Source of the DNA: Selenomonas sp. AB3002
GTDB lineage: Bacteria > Bacillota > Negativicutes > Selenomonadales > Selenomonadaceae
Length of the DNA: 64,000 nt
NCBI RefSeq assembly: GCF_000702545.1
Contig: NZ_JNIO01000008.1
Span: 1,922,001-1,986,000, forward strand
Reading direction: 5' to 3'
Each line of letters opens with the position of its first letter. The stretch's first letter is position 1. Under the pieces are notes generated by a model. That model searched no databases, had not been told where the DNA came from, and saw only the letters and a program-made list of their open reading frames with translations. Below are positions 16,533-26,404 of the stretch, piece by piece. The position numbers and the translations under genes were made by a program.

Positions 16533-17042
16533 TTACTCGACCCGGCAGTCAACCTCTGTCTCCATGTCGATTCTCTCAATCAGCAGGGACATCTTCTCAC
16601 ATGCCAGCGTAAGCTGCTGGCTTTTCTCCACCGCCAGGTCATGAGCAATCGTAGTCACCATCACTGTGCCATCCGACACGCTGCGAAAGCCGGAGGAAGC
16701 TTTCTCACGTTTGGGCTTTGCCGCCATAGAGCGGTAATACTTCGCCTCCTGGCGGAGCTGTATCACTCTGGCCACCAATTCGCCTATGGAATGAATCTCC
16801 GGGTACTCAGGTATGTCCAACTGCCGTGTATTCACCTTGCGGATGCAGTCCTCCACGGCAATCAGCTTGTCTATGGCAGCATCAATTTTCTCACACAACT
16901 CTTCCGGCGTATCATTGATGTAGTCATGGAAGTCCTCTGTGGGCAGCATCTCCACCACAGAAACCTCCTCCCTCTGGCTGCGCAGCTCCGCCAGCTCCTT
17001 CTTCAAACGAGCTTGAAGTATGCGAGCTTCTTTCAAGTTCAT
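16533..17042 (-). CDS. Hypothetical helical protein, possibly DIP1984/DUF6847 family
   Basis: 169 residues with a strong AAGGAGGGG ribosome site. It begins MNLKEARILQARLKKELAEL and is predicted helical, with a Lys-rich patch (AAKPKREKASSG) in the middle. The N-terminal pattern and length resemble the DIP1984 (DUF6847) family, in which the same 'MNLKEALILRADLQKRI'-like start occurs, but I am not certain. The family has no established function. It is followed by a terminator-bearing repeat. Confidence 0.6.
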   Translation of the reverse strand: MNLKEARILQARLKKELAELRSQREEVSVVEMLPTEDFHDYINDTPEELCEKIDAAIDKLIAVEDCIRKVNTRQLDIPEYPEIHSIGELVARVIQLRQEAKYYRSMAAKPKREKASSGFRSVSDGTVMVTTIAHDLAVEKSQQLTLACEKMSLLIERIDMETEVDCRVE

Positions 17043-17077
17043 GAGTTCCCCTCCTTACCAGGCTGCCTGCTCCTCAA

Positions 17078-17977
17078 TCAAAGCGATTCAACATACCGTG
17101 AACGGTCTGTTGTAGGAATGTCAAGCATATCCATTGCTTCTTCTGGCGTTATATGCATCTTTTTCATAATCTTCTTTAAATGGTTTATGGTAGCCAAATT
17201 TGTGCCTTCCGTGCGTCCCTCTGAGCGTCCTTCCTCACGGCATTCATATCCATACCTCTCATTGACCTCTTCCTGACTGAACAGCGTCATCATGATATCC
17301 TCGACCTCCCCTTCACGTTCCTCAAGATATTTGGCTAACACTTTTTCATCCTTACAAAGACGTATAGTCTCTTCTATAGCCAGTTTCGTTTTTCCATGTG
17401 CCTTAACCTGCTCATTAAACAGGTGGCAGAAGCGGATGTACTGCTGGACTATATCCCCGGTACCTGGGGTAGCAAGTACCTTTACCTTTAAATCCAGAGT
17501 AGAGTCTTCTTCAAAGAATTCTTCAGCCAAATGCAAGAACTCCGGCAGTTTCTTCTTATCTCCTGTATAGATCATAAAGCAAACAGGTTTAGGAATGATT
17601 ATCTTTTTTGTTCCATATATGTTCATTTCCTTGTGATTCTGTATATAGCGATTATATGTCTCTGCCAGATATAGAAACATCCTAACCAACACATTCACTG
17701 ACCAGGTAGACTGGGCCTCTGTACAGAAAATCATCTTGTCCTTCACCAGCAGTCCCAAATCATTGTAGGGACGTACCATCAGCACAGAGTGCAATGTTAC
17801 GAACTCTATATCATCTTCATTCACTTCCATCCCCGGACTGAGAGCCTTCACCAACTCCACAGCATTAGCAGGAATATGGAAGAGGTCTATGAATACAGAA
17901 TCCTTGCCGTTGCGCCTAGCCTTGGCTTTATCTTCCATCCAGTTTGCATCGTCGCCCATAAAGATCGCCGCTTTCAT
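17078..17977 (-). CDS. Rpn / PD-(D/E)XK nuclease-family transposase-like protein
   Basis: 299 residues. The PD-(D/E)XK core is visible as DSVFIDLF (about 26-33) and the ExQ motif in IFCTEAQSTWSVN (about 86-98), followed by helices and the family's typical C-terminal part ending RYGYECREEGRSEGRTEG and a helical tail. Proteins of this kind are recombination-promoting nucleases (Rpn/YhgA-like) that are often multi-copy and mobile. No ribosome site precedes the first ATG; a TATAAT ends four bases upstream, so the message may be leaderless, or translation may start at the ATG six codons in. Confidence 0.75.
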   Translation of the reverse strand: MKAAIFMGDDANWMEDKAKARRNGKDSVFIDLFHIPANAVELVKALSPGMEVNEDDIEFVTLHSVLMVRPYNDLGLLVKDKMIFCTEAQSTWSVNVLVRMFLYLAETYNRYIQNHKEMNIYGTKKIIIPKPVCFMIYTGDKKKLPEFLHLAEEFFEEDSTLDLKVKVLATPGTGDIVQQYIRFCHLFNEQVKAHGKTKLAIEETIRLCKDEKVLAKYLEEREGEVEDIMMTLFSQEEVNERYGYECREEGRSEGRTEGTNLATINHLKKIMKKMHITPEEAMDMLDIPTTDRSRYVESL

Positions 17978-18087
17978 CTAGATTATAACGCAATTATTCA
18001 AATTTTACCACAGATAAAATATGCCTAACAGAGTTACAATAAGCAAAACTCTATACTCATTGTAACTCTGTTGTCCAAAATTTCCCT

Positions 18088-19176
18088 TTAATCTTTTCCA
18101 CACAGTACTATTTCAGGCGTAAGGGGGCAGCCGCCCATGCACAAGTCCCGCTTTCCGGTATGGCAGCCACTTCCGCCTTTGCAGGAATTACGCAAATGGG
18201 CACGAAATTTTTCGAAGATAGGGCTTTTCCATGCCTCTGCAATTGTGCTATCCTTTAACTCCACCTCCCATTGGCTCATATCATTTGCAAAACTGCAGGG
18301 AATAAGTTTCATATCCGGCGAAACGTACGCTCCCCATCTTGCCCCCTCGCAGGTATCAATGCTTTCACTGGGAAAGTTGAATTCATCCCGGAGCAAAGCG
18401 GGAGCAGTACAGGAATCAAACCCAATCCTCCAAGGCAGTTTTTCCATGTTTTCGGAAATATAGCCTAGAAGTTCCCACAGCTTTTCTTTCTCGTTCCAGC
18501 GAACGACATCTTCCCTGCGGCCTTGGCCCACAGGCTTGTGCAGAAGGAAAATGACGGCATTCACTTCCGCAGGAAACGTCTGCTCCTGCAATCTCTGCAA
18601 CGCCTCAGCCACTGTATTTTTTGACAGCACATAGTGAATATTGGTCTTGACGCCGCACTTAGTCAGGCACTCTATGGCCTTCAAGGTATAATCGCTCCTA
18701 TACCAGCTGACAGCCACTGCTCCGCAATATTCCGCGCATATCTCAGCCTTTTCCCTGGTCATGCCCAGCCCTGATGTAGTGAAGTTGGGAATAATTCTAT
18801 GTTTTCTGGAAATTTTTAGTATCTCTTTGAAATTTTCATGCTCATCAGGATCCCCGCAGCCTCCCAAAGCAAACTGGCATGTCCTGCCTTCACATTCCTC
18901 TGCCAGCCTGGCAAAATCCAGCAAGGTCATATTCGGCTTGTCCTTGGTAAAGCCATTCTGGTAGCAGCCAATCCCGGCCTTATTGCACAGCCCCGAGCGT
19001 CCATGCTTGCAATGCCCCATAATGCCCACATCCAGCAGTTCAGGGAAATCGGCCATGAACGGATCTTCTGCCAAAAGTTTTCCCGTAACAGCATCTCTTT
19101 TTATTCTCAGCCCTTGCCCCGTATCAGGGTCAAACATTGACACATAGTCCCGGGCCACTCTTCTGTACAAGCTCAA
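18088..19176 (-). CDS. Radical SAM/SPASM protein, candidate peptide-modifying enzyme
   Basis: 362 residues from a TTG that overlaps the upstream stop (TTGA), ten bases from GGAGG. Radical SAM features: cysteines at 56, 64 and 71 (C-x7-C-x6-C, not the usual CxxxCxxC), GGCGDPDEH in place of GGGEP, and a TSG motif. The C-terminal 90 residues are a SPASM-like domain with CEGARWG, a Cys before SFAND, and CKGGSGC, CMGGC, LCGKD. Such proteins commonly act on ribosomally made peptides by forming carbon or thioether cross-links. The coupled upstream gene is the natural substrate candidate. The unusual Cys spacing should be checked against a subfamily model. Confidence 0.75.
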   Translation of the reverse strand: MSLYRRVARDYVSMFDPDTGQGLRIKRDAVTGKLLAEDPFMADFPELLDVGIMGHCKHGRSGLCNKAGIGCYQNGFTKDKPNMTLLDFARLAEECEGRTCQFALGGCGDPDEHENFKEILKISRKHRIIPNFTTSGLGMTREKAEICAEYCGAVAVSWYRSDYTLKAIECLTKCGVKTNIHYVLSKNTVAEALQRLQEQTFPAEVNAVIFLLHKPVGQGRREDVVRWNEKEKLWELLGYISENMEKLPWRIGFDSCTAPALLRDEFNFPSESIDTCEGARWGAYVSPDMKLIPCSFANDMSQWEVELKDSTIAEAWKSPIFEKFRAHLRNSCKGGSGCHTGKRDLCMGGCPLTPEIVLCGKD

Positions 19177-19541
19177 TAGTCCAGATCCTCCTTGATGAAA
19201 CTGATGTTCTCTTCACCTTTTACGGCATCCCATATTTTTTCGTACATATCTCCTATGCTATATTCGGCCTCTTCAAAAGAAACGCTCCCTTCATAAATAT
19301 CCTTGCCAGCCTTCAGCTCAGCCCTGATTTCCTGTTCCTGCTCATTAGTCAAATATGTATCATCCAAAAAGCTTTGTACTTCTTCTTCCGTGGCATCATG
19401 ACGTAAAACTACCTCACCAAAATATTCTGATTCAATTGCCTTGATCAGACGCTTGATCTGCTTCTCACTCAGTTTGCCCTTTCTCGCCAGGATAAAATTT
19501 GCCGAACTGGAATTCGTCACGTAGTCACTTGTGAATTTCAT
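19173..19541 (-). CDS. Small acidic protein with N-terminal FTSDYVTNSSSANF motif; possible rSAM partner
   Basis: 122 residues from the ATG at 19541 (nine bases from GAAAGG; an upstream ATG at 19550 touches that site). The first 15 residues, MKFTSDYVTNSSSAN, match the 'TDFVTNSSSSSF' start shared by many short Firmicutes and phage proteins of unknown role. The rest is acidic and helical, without signal peptide or cysteines. Its stop overlaps the radical SAM start by the TTGA arrangement, so the two are made together. It could be the substrate or a partner of that enzyme; this is inference only. Confidence 0.7.
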   Translation of the reverse strand: MKFTSDYVTNSSSANFILARKGKLSEKQIKRLIKAIESEYFGEVVLRHDATEEEVQSFLDDTYLTNEQEQEIRAELKAGKDIYEGSVSFEEAEYSIGDMYEKIWDAVKGEENISFIKEDLDY

Positions 19542-19668
19542 CTTGACCATCCTTTCTAGTCACAGCCGTAAATACAGCTATTACGAACGTTTGTTTTATT
19601 ATATAACAGAACAAATGTTCTTGTCAATGATTATTTTCACTCGTAACTACGGCTCCTATAACTAAATT

Positions 19669-19760
19669 CAAAGGCCGCCGGTGGGAAAACCTCACCAGCG
19701 GCCCTATGTGAAACAAACGTGCCCAAATCCTTTATTCTGTTAAAATTCTCATTGAGATGT
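19669..19760 (-). repeat. Repeat family D, copy 2 (contains a terminator)
   Basis: A close relative of 16326-16425: hairpin GGCCGCTGGTGAGG.../CCGGCGGCC with TTTGAATTT on the minus strand, then CCCTATGTGAAACAAACGTGCC and ...CATTGAGATGT. It lies 20 bp past the stop of the chemotaxis receptor at 19781 and should end its transcript. Confidence 0.6.
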
Positions 19761-19780
19761 ACTTCTTATCCCGACAAAGC

Positions 19781-21466
19781 CTACACCTTGAACTTCTGCA
19801 CTTCGTTCTGCAGATTCTGGGCCATGGTGGCCAGCTGATGGCTGGAGTCAGTAACCTCGTGCATGGTAGCGCTCTGCTGCTGGGTGGCGGCAGAGATATT
19901 CTGGGACTCCTCTTCGAACTTGCGGCTCTGAGCCTGGAGGTGGGACATGGAAGTCAGGATGTTCTTGCTGGTGTCCTCCACCACCCGGATATGCTCCAGG
20001 GATTCCTTGATATGGTCTCCCAGGAGATTCACCTGCCGCTCGATATCCCGGAAAGCCTCGCCGGTGGAAGCCACGGCGTTGGCTCCTTCGGACACATTGC
20101 GGTTGCCTTCTTCTATGGCATTGACCGCCTCCTGGGTGTCCTTCTGAATGTCCACGATGAGATTGGCTATATTGCCTGCAGCCTCGCTGGACTGCTCCGC
20201 CAGCTTCCTCACCTCGTCTGCCACTACGGAGAATCCCCGTCCTGCCTCGCCGGCCCGGGCAGCCTCAATGGCGGCATTCAAAGCCAGCAGGTTGGTCTGG
20301 GCAGAGATGTTGGAAATGGTGTCCACGATTTCCCCAATCTGGTCGGAACGCTTGCCCAGGGAAGCCACCACCTGGGCGGAACTTGCCACCTGGCTGGCTA
20401 TCTGCTGGATCTGGGCCACGGCCTGATCCACGGACTGGCCGCCCACTCTGGCCAGTTCACGGCTCTGCAGGGAAGCATCACGCATGGTCTGGGCGCTGCC
20501 TGCCAGGGCAGTAACCTTCTCGGACATGCCTCTGGCCTCGTATTCCACCTGGCTGATGACCTCTGCCTGGGTGGCAGCCCCCCGGCTCAGGGTGACTGTA
20601 CTCTCAGCCACGCTGTTCACCGCTTCTGCCGTCTGCATGGCGCTGGCAGTGAGCTCCTCGGCTGCAGCAGACACAGTCTGGGCAGAGTCTGACACATTTC
20701 CGACAAGATTCCTCAGCTTTTTCTGCATGTTGTTGCCGCAGAAAGCCAGCTTGCCTATTTCGTCCTCTGATTCCACAGGCACAGGCTGCCCCGTAAGGTC
20801 GCCTTCGGCAATGCGCTCCATGCCTGAGGTGAGGGCCATCATAGGCCGCAGCGCTTTGCCCACCACCACATAGGAAAGCACCCCTGCCAGGATCATGATG
20901 AGCAGCATGGCGACGATGACAGAGGTCATAAAGCTGCTGCGTATGCCGTCAAACTCACTGTTGGAAAGCCCTACGAAGAGCATGCCAATAATCTGACCGT
21001 TCGCGTCCTTGATGGGTTCATAAGCACTCTGGAATTCCTCTCCCAGCACATTAGCCGGACCCACGAAGAACTCGCCCTTCTTCAGCACTGACTCAGCTAC
21101 AGGTGCCGAGCACTTGGTGCCCACGGCCCTGCCGCCGCCCTCACCCTTGACGGTGGTGGCAATGCGGGTATCCCCCAGGAAGAAAGTCACATGACCTTTG
21201 CAAACCTTCCCCAGAGAATCTACCAGCTCCTCGGCCCCATTGACCTTGTAATCTCCTTTGTAAAGTTCATTGCCCTTCACCTGCCACACCCCGGGATGGC
21301 GGTGCTCCATGACCTCCTGGAAGGAGACTGCATTGGAATAGGCCTTCATCTGCAGCGCTTCGTCAAAGCCCTCGTTGGCACTGCGGTATCCCAGCACCCC
21401 CATGCATACACAGGCCACGACAATGAAGATATCCAGCAAAATTATCGCCTTGGTTTGCAGTTTCAT
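19781..21466 (-). CDS. Methyl-accepting chemotaxis protein with single Cache sensor
   Basis: 561 residues. A transmembrane helix at about 7-28, a periplasmic Cache-type domain (about 30-185; [16 protein letters not shown] and [22 protein letters not shown] are typical of the sCache fold), a second helix at about 188-211, HAMP to about 265, then a long coiled-coil signalling domain with the kinase-contact hairpin [29 protein letters not shown] (key residues E-A-A-R-A-G-E). It senses a small molecule and controls CheA. No C-terminal CheR-binding pentapeptide is present. Confidence 0.95.
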   Translation of the reverse strand: MKLQTKAIILLDIFIVVACVCMGVLGYRSANEGFDEALQMKAYSNAVSFQEVMEHRHPGVWQVKGNELYKGDYKVNGAEELVDSLGKVCKGHVTFFLGDTRIATTVKGEGGGRAVGTKCSAPVAESVLKKGEFFVGPANVLGEEFQSAYEPIKDANGQIIGMLFVGLSNSEFDGIRSSFMTSVIVAMLLIMILAGVLSYVVVGKALRPMMALTSGMERIAEGDLTGQPVPVESEDEIGKLAFCGNNMQKKLRNLVGNVSDSAQTVSAAAEELTASAMQTAEAVNSVAESTVTLSRGAATQAEVISQVEYEARGMSEKVTALAGSAQTMRDASLQSRELARVGGQSVDQAVAQIQQIASQVASSAQVVASLGKRSDQIGEIVDTISNISAQTNLLALNAAIEAARAGEAGRGFSVVADEVRKLAEQSSEAAGNIANLIVDIQKDTQEAVNAIEEGNRNVSEGANAVASTGEAFRDIERQVNLLGDHIKESLEHIRVVEDTSKNILTSMSHLQAQSRKFEEESQNISAATQQQSATMHEVTDSSHQLATMAQNLQNEVQKFKV

Positions 21467-21583
21467 AAAAACTCCTCTTTCCTAAAATTTAAAAAATTCT
21501 GTACGGAATAGACATTCCGCACCCGACTTTCCCTCCTTGGAAGATTTTTGCGAGATTGAAAATTAAGGGATACTCCCTAGCGC

Positions 21584-21626
21584 AAAAAATTCGACCCTTG
21601 CAAGAAAATTCCTGCAAGGGCCGAAT
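21584..21626 (-). terminator. Intrinsic terminator downstream of the second chemotaxis receptor
   Basis: CCCTTGCAGG-loop-CTTGCAAGGG stem followed by TCGAATTTTTT on the minus strand. Confidence 0.75.
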
Positions 21627-21654
21627 GATTTATTAAATGTATATTAAAGTCTTC

Positions 21655-23358
21655 TTAGAAACTGAAGCCTGCTAAAGATGCCTGCTGTTTCTGGGCCAGG
21701 ACTGCCAGAGCGTCGCTGGCAGCTGCGATTTCCTGGGCAGAGGCGCTCTGCTGCTCAGTGGCGGCGGAGACAGCCTGCATTTCCCCGGAAACCTGGGTAG
21801 AAGCGGAGCTGATGTGGGTGATATCCTCGGTAATGGTTTCAGTCTCACGGGTCATCTTGGTGATGGAGCCGGACACAGCCTGAATCTCATCAGATACTTC
21901 CTGCACCAGGCAGTTTATGTCCTCGAAGGTGGCGCGCAGGCCCTCTACGGAGTCCACACCAGCCTTCACAGCCTCACGGCCTGCATCCATGGAAGCCACA
22001 GCAGCGGAAGTATCCTCCTGGATAGCTGCGATAAGCTCGGCAATCTTCTTGGCGCTTTCCTGGGACTCGCTGGCCAGCTTGGCCACCTCGCCTGCCACCA
22101 CATTGAAACCGCGGCCCTGCTCGCCGGCACGGGCAGCCTCGATAGAAGCATTGAGAGCCAGCAGATTGGTCTGCTCGGCAATGGAGGAAATAGTATCCAC
22201 GATCTCGCCGATTTCCTTGGAACGGCTGCCCAGACGGTCAACCAGTCTGGCAGTGCCAAGGACGGTTTCCTCTACTTCCTTCATCTGAGCCACGGAGCCG
22301 TCAATGGCAGCGGAGCCAACAGTAGCATGGTTGGAGGCAGCACCGCTGCGCTCTGCCACGCGGGCGGACTCCTGACGGATGCCCTCCATGGAAGCCTGCA
22401 GGCTTTCCACAGCATTGTTGGTGTTCACCACAGAGCGCTCCTGACGCTCCACGGAGCCAACCACATCGGTAGCAGACTGGGCGACCTGGGTGGAAACCTG
22501 GGCGGCCTGGCCGGAAGAAGCGGTGAGTTCCTCGGAAGCGGCAGCCAGCTGCTGGGAGCTGTCATGGACTTCACGCATGAGCTTGTTCATCTTCGTGCGC
22601 ATCTCGTGAAGCGCCGCATCCATCTCACCCAGCTCATCGCCACGGCCCAGCAGGGGCTTGTGGCGGAAATCGCCCTCGCCCATGTTGCGGCAGTTATCAA
22701 TCATCTGGCGGATGCTGGTGATGATCTCGCGGATGATGAAGAAGGACATAAGTCCCAGGAGTGTAAGGCAAACCAGGGTAACCACGGTCATGAACCACAG
22801 GTTGGAAGACATGGAGGAGGAAACTTCCTCATTCAGCTTGTCTGCATTGTCATTGGCAATCTTCTGCAGGGCAGTGAGGTTCTTCAACAAATCCTGGGTT
22901 ACCCCGGCCTCTACCCCCTGGTAGTAGTTCCAGGCAGCCTGGGTTTCGCCCTTGTCTGCCAGGCGCTCTGCCTCAAGAACACCTTCTTTGAATTTCTTCC
23001 AGTTGGCCTCGGCCTGAGCTATATCATTAGCTGTCTCAGGCACCCGGGCGCCCAGGTCTCTGTAGGCAGGCCATTCCTTCTCGAAGCTGTCCATAGCATC
23101 GTGGATGGAGGCCTTTACCTTTGCATCTTTGGGATCAAGCACGTGCTTTACAATGCGTACCTGCACCATGCGCATATAGTTGATTTCATTTCCTAAAAGC
23201 TTGGTGGCCTGAAGCTTGCGGCTGTACATATTGTCAATGTCATCACTGGCATTGGACAGGCCGCGATAGCCGTTGAAACCGATAAAAGCCATGCCCAGCA
23301 GGGCTACTATCACCAGGGAGAGAATCTTGGAACCGATAGGGATGTTCTTGAGGTTCAT
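21655..23358 (-). CDS. Methyl-accepting chemotaxis protein with four-helix-bundle sensor
   Basis: 567 residues. Transmembrane helix at about 11-29, a periplasmic all-helical 4HB_MCP_1 sensor (about 35-185, with [13 protein letters not shown]), a second helix at about 188-211, HAMP, and the methyl-accepting domain with [20 protein letters not shown] at its tip. Like its neighbour it lacks a CheR-tethering tail and ends [13 protein letters not shown]. Although adjacent, the two receptors differ in sensor type and each has its own terminator, so they are probably transcribed separately. Confidence 0.95.
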   Translation of the reverse strand: MNLKNIPIGSKILSLVIVALLGMAFIGFNGYRGLSNASDDIDNMYSRKLQATKLLGNEINYMRMVQVRIVKHVLDPKDAKVKASIHDAMDSFEKEWPAYRDLGARVPETANDIAQAEANWKKFKEGVLEAERLADKGETQAAWNYYQGVEAGVTQDLLKNLTALQKIANDNADKLNEEVSSSMSSNLWFMTVVTLVCLTLLGLMSFFIIREIITSIRQMIDNCRNMGEGDFRHKPLLGRGDELGEMDAALHEMRTKMNKLMREVHDSSQQLAAASEELTASSGQAAQVSTQVAQSATDVVGSVERQERSVVNTNNAVESLQASMEGIRQESARVAERSGAASNHATVGSAAIDGSVAQMKEVEETVLGTARLVDRLGSRSKEIGEIVDTISSIAEQTNLLALNASIEAARAGEQGRGFNVVAGEVAKLASESQESAKKIAELIAAIQEDTSAAVASMDAGREAVKAGVDSVEGLRATFEDINCLVQEVSDEIQAVSGSITKMTRETETITEDITHISSASTQVSGEMQAVSAATEQQSASAQEIAAASDALAVLAQKQQASLAGFSF

Positions 23359-23428
23359 AATGCTTCCTTTCTAGTCAAACTGACGAATAAAATTACTGAT
23401 TTGGGACCTCAGTCCCGCTTACAGGCCC

Positions 23429-23457
23429 ATAATAACAAACTGGTTTCACAATTGCAA
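23429..23457 (-). promoter_or_regulatory. Promoter of the 4HB chemotaxis receptor
   Basis: TTGCAA, 17 nt, TATTAT on the minus strand. The leader just after it can form a GGGACTGAGGTCCC hairpin. Confidence 0.5.
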
Positions 23458-23526
23458 GAGGAAATTTGAAAATTTTTCTCAGATGGTAAACCTAAGTTGA
23501 CTGTTAGAAAGCTAATCAATCAGGGT

Positions 23527-23566
23527 AAAAAATACGAGGAAGCCTTGCAACATAAGGCTTCCTCGT
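23527..23566 (-). terminator. Intrinsic terminator downstream of purA
   Basis: Perfect 13-bp stem ACGAGGAAGCCTT/AAGGCTTCCTCGT followed by ATTTTTT on the minus strand. Confidence 0.85.
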
Positions 23567-23609
23567 GTGTTAATCTGTAATGTGAAATTTTAATATTTTA
23601 CTGCGAAAA

Positions 23610-24896
23610 TCAGAAAATATTTTTTGTCACCACGATGGTCTGGTCGCGGTTGGGACCCACGGAGACGATGCCGATGTCGATGCCCGTGACCTCAGCCATG
23701 CGCTCCACATACTTCCTGGCCTTCTCCGGCAGATCTTCGTATTTGCGAATGCCGCTGATGTCCGTCTTCCAGCCCTCAAAGGTCTCGTACACAGGCTCGC
23801 ACTCGGCCACTACCTTCAAGCTGGCAGGCACCAGCTTCAGGATCTCGCCCTTGTACTTGTAGCCCGTGCACATCTTGATTTCGTCAAAGCCGTCCAGAAT
23901 GTCCAGACGGGTGATGGCCATGTAGTCGATGCCGGAGATAACCCCTGCATAACGCACTACCACAGCATCCAGCCAGCCCGTGCGGCGGGGACGGCCAGTG
24001 ACCACGCCGTACTCATGGCCTGCCTCACGGAGCTTCTCGCCGATCTCGTTCAGCTGCTCAGTGGGGAAGGGACCTTCGCCCACACGGGTGCAATAAGCCT
24101 TCACCACGCCATAGACCTTGCCAATCTTCTTGGGAGAAACCCCTGCGCCTACAGCCACGCCGCCAGAAATGGGGTGGGAAGCAGTGCAGTAAGGATAAGT
24201 GCCGTAGTCGATGTCCAGCATGGTAGCCTGGGCGCCCTCGAAGAGCACCTTGCGGCCAGAGTCGATTTCATCGTTCAGCAGGGTGATGGCATCGCACACA
24301 TAGGGACGGAGCCTGTCAGCATAGCCCATGTACTCCTTGTAGATCTCATCGTAGTCAAGGGGCTCATGGTTATAGATAGCCTGCAGTTCCTTGTTCTTCT
24401 TTTCCAGATTCACCTTCAGCTTCTCAGCGAAGACCTCGGGATCCATCCAGTCGCAGACACGGATGCCAATGCGGTCATCACGGTCGATGTAGCAGGGACC
24501 GATGCCGTTCTTGGTAGTGCCAATCTTGCCCTCACCCTTCTGCTCATCACCCAGGCCGTCCATGAGACGGTGGTAGGGCATGACCACGTGTGCCCGGTCC
24601 GACAAGCGGATGCCAGACACATCAATGCCACGGGCTTCCATAGCATCCATTTCCTGCAGCATAACCTCAGGATTCACCACCACGCCATTAGCAATGATGT
24701 TATGTGTCCCCTTATAAAGGATACCGGAAGGAAGCAGGCGCAGCTTATAAGCCTCGCCATCAACCATGACGGTGTGCCCGGCATTACTGCCCCCCTGGAA
24801 ACGCACCACAGTCTCAGCCTGCTGGGCCAGGTAGTCAACAATCTTCCCCTTGCCCTCATCGCCCCACTGGGTACCAGTAATAACAACAGTAGACAT
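23610..24896 (-). CDS. purA: Adenylosuccinate synthetase
   Basis: 428 residues, the usual length. GTQWGDEGKGKIVD at residues 8-21 is the GTP/IMP loop with catalytic Asp and Lys; GGSNAGHTV, GTTKNGIGP-like KIGTTKNGIGPCYID, and VTGRPRRTGWLD (switch/IMP site) follow in order. It joins aspartate to IMP using GTP on the way to AMP. It is followed by its own terminator and lies next to purB, which catalyses the next step, although a repeat element separates them and both have independent expression signals. Confidence 0.97.
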   Translation of the reverse strand: MSTVVITGTQWGDEGKGKIVDYLAQQAETVVRFQGGSNAGHTVMVDGEAYKLRLLPSGILYKGTHNIIANGVVVNPEVMLQEMDAMEARGIDVSGIRLSDRAHVVMPYHRLMDGLGDEQKGEGKIGTTKNGIGPCYIDRDDRIGIRVCDWMDPEVFAEKLKVNLEKKNKELQAIYNHEPLDYDEIYKEYMGYADRLRPYVCDAITLLNDEIDSGRKVLFEGAQATMLDIDYGTYPYCTASHPISGGVAVGAGVSPKKIGKVYGVVKAYCTRVGEGPFPTEQLNEIGEKLREAGHEYGVVTGRPRRTGWLDAVVVRYAGVISGIDYMAITRLDILDGFDEIKMCTGYKYKGEILKLVPASLKVVAECEPVYETFEGWKTDISGIRKYEDLPEKARKYVERMAEVTGIDIGIVSVGPNRDQTIVVTKNIF

Positions 24897-24970
24897 AAAA
24901 ATCGCTCCTCTTGTAAAGCGAGAATACTAACTAAAATACTTTGCAACACCCAAAGACCACTCAAACTTCA

Positions 24971-25068
24971 GCCCATGGATGGGCGTTCCGCGGCCGTCCG
25001 ATTTTACGGACGAAATCGCGGCCGCTGTTTCTTTTGGTTCGTTTTCTTTGCGCCAAAGAAAATGAACA
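24971..25068. repeat. Repeat family C, copy 1
   Basis: About 98 bp: CCCATGGATGGGCG, a GC-rich arm pair CCGCGGCCG/CGCGGCCGC around TCCGATTTTACGGA, then a hairpin GTTCGTTTTCTTTG-CGC-CAAAGAAAATGAAC. A related copy is at 37251-37359. It lies 13 bp past the purB stop. Confidence 0.65.
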
Positions 25069-25081
25069 GCCGAAACCTAAC

Positions 25082-26386
25082 TTAGAGCCCAAACCTCTCA
25101 AAGATGGTATCAACATGGCGGAGGAAATAATTATAATCGAAGCATCCGTCAATTTCCTCTTTAGTAAGATATTTGGTAATATCCTCATCTTTCTCGACGT
25201 TAGCCTTGAAGTCTTCCCCTTCCAGCCAACGCTTCATGGCATTCCTCTGCACCCACTTGTAGGCATCCTCGCGCAATACGCCCTTGCCTACGATAGTCAG
25301 CAGCAGGCGCTGGCTGTAAATCAGGCCGCCGGTGCGGTTGAGATTCTCCAACATGGCTTCAGGATAAACCAAAAGCTTATCTATAATATTGGTGAACTTC
25401 TGCACGCAGTAATCCACGTTGATGGTGCTGTCCGGCAGGATCACGCGCTCCACGGAAGAGTGGGAAATATCACGCTCATGCCAGAGAGTGATGTTCTCCA
25501 TGGCTGCCTGGGCATTGCCACGCACCAGACGGGCCATGCCGGAAATGCGCTCGCAGTTGATGGGGTTGCGCTTGTGGGGCATGGCAGAGGAACCCTTCTG
25601 GCCCTTGGAGAAGAACTCCTCAGCCTCGCGGATATCCGTGCGCTGCCAGTTGCGAACCTCAGTAGCGAACTTCTCGAAGGAGCTGGCAATAAGGGCAAGA
25701 GTGGTGATGAACTCTGCATGACGGTCACGCTGGATAACCTGGGTAGCCAGCGGCGTGGGTTCAAGGCCCAGAGCCTTGCAGGCCATCTCCTCTATTTTCG
25801 GGTCGATGTTGGAGTAGGTGCCCACAGCACCGGAAAGCTTGCCCACGGAAATAGTCTTCTTGGCGTGCTCCAGACGGTCGATGCAGCGATCCACCTCTGC
25901 GCTCCACAGGAGGAACTTCAGGCCCAGGGTCATGGGCTCGGCATGGATGCCGTGGGTCCTGCCGATGCAGGGAGTGTGCTTGAACTCAGAGGCACGGCGG
26001 CGTACTACCTCGCGGAACTTCTTCAGATCCTCCAGGATGATGTCTGCAGCATCCTTCAGCTGCAGGCAGGTAGCAGTATCCTCCACGTCAGAGGAAGTGA
26101 GTCCCATGTGGATGTACTTGGAATCCTCGCCCACATTCTCTGCCACAGTGGTCAGAAAAGCGATGAGATCATGGTGAGTAACAGCCTCGATCTCAAGGAT
26201 GCGCTCTACGGTGAAGACAGGGCCGGCATTTACTTTCTCACGAATGCGCTGCACAGCGTCTTTCGGGATATATCCCAGCTCTGCAGCTGCATCACAGGCA
26301 GCCAGCTCTACCTCCAGTACCCGCTGCCACTTGGCCGTATCCGTCCAAATAGCGCCCATCTCAGGATTCGTGTAACGTGCGATCAT
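25082..26386 (-). CDS. purB: Adenylosuccinate lyase
   Basis: 434 residues. Fumarase/aspartase-superfamily signature GSSAMPHKRNPINCERI (about 263-279) with the mobile catalytic Ser; HMGLTSSDVEDT and GRTHGIHAEPMT supply the catalytic His residues. It releases fumarate from adenylosuccinate and from SAICAR, so it serves two steps of purine synthesis. A promoter and a leader with an apparent terminator hairpin lie upstream, suggesting attenuation. Confidence 0.97.
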   Translation of the reverse strand: MIARYTNPEMGAIWTDTAKWQRVLEVELAACDAAAELGYIPKDAVQRIREKVNAGPVFTVERILEIEAVTHHDLIAFLTTVAENVGEDSKYIHMGLTSSDVEDTATCLQLKDAADIILEDLKKFREVVRRRASEFKHTPCIGRTHGIHAEPMTLGLKFLLWSAEVDRCIDRLEHAKKTISVGKLSGAVGTYSNIDPKIEEMACKALGLEPTPLATQVIQRDRHAEFITTLALIASSFEKFATEVRNWQRTDIREAEEFFSKGQKGSSAMPHKRNPINCERISGMARLVRGNAQAAMENITLWHERDISHSSVERVILPDSTINVDYCVQKFTNIIDKLLVYPEAMLENLNRTGGLIYSQRLLLTIVGKGVLREDAYKWVQRNAMKRWLEGEDFKANVEKDEDITKYLTKEEIDGCFDYNYFLRHVDTIFERFGL

Positions 26387-26404
26387 TAGTTTTCCTCCCT
26401 AATG

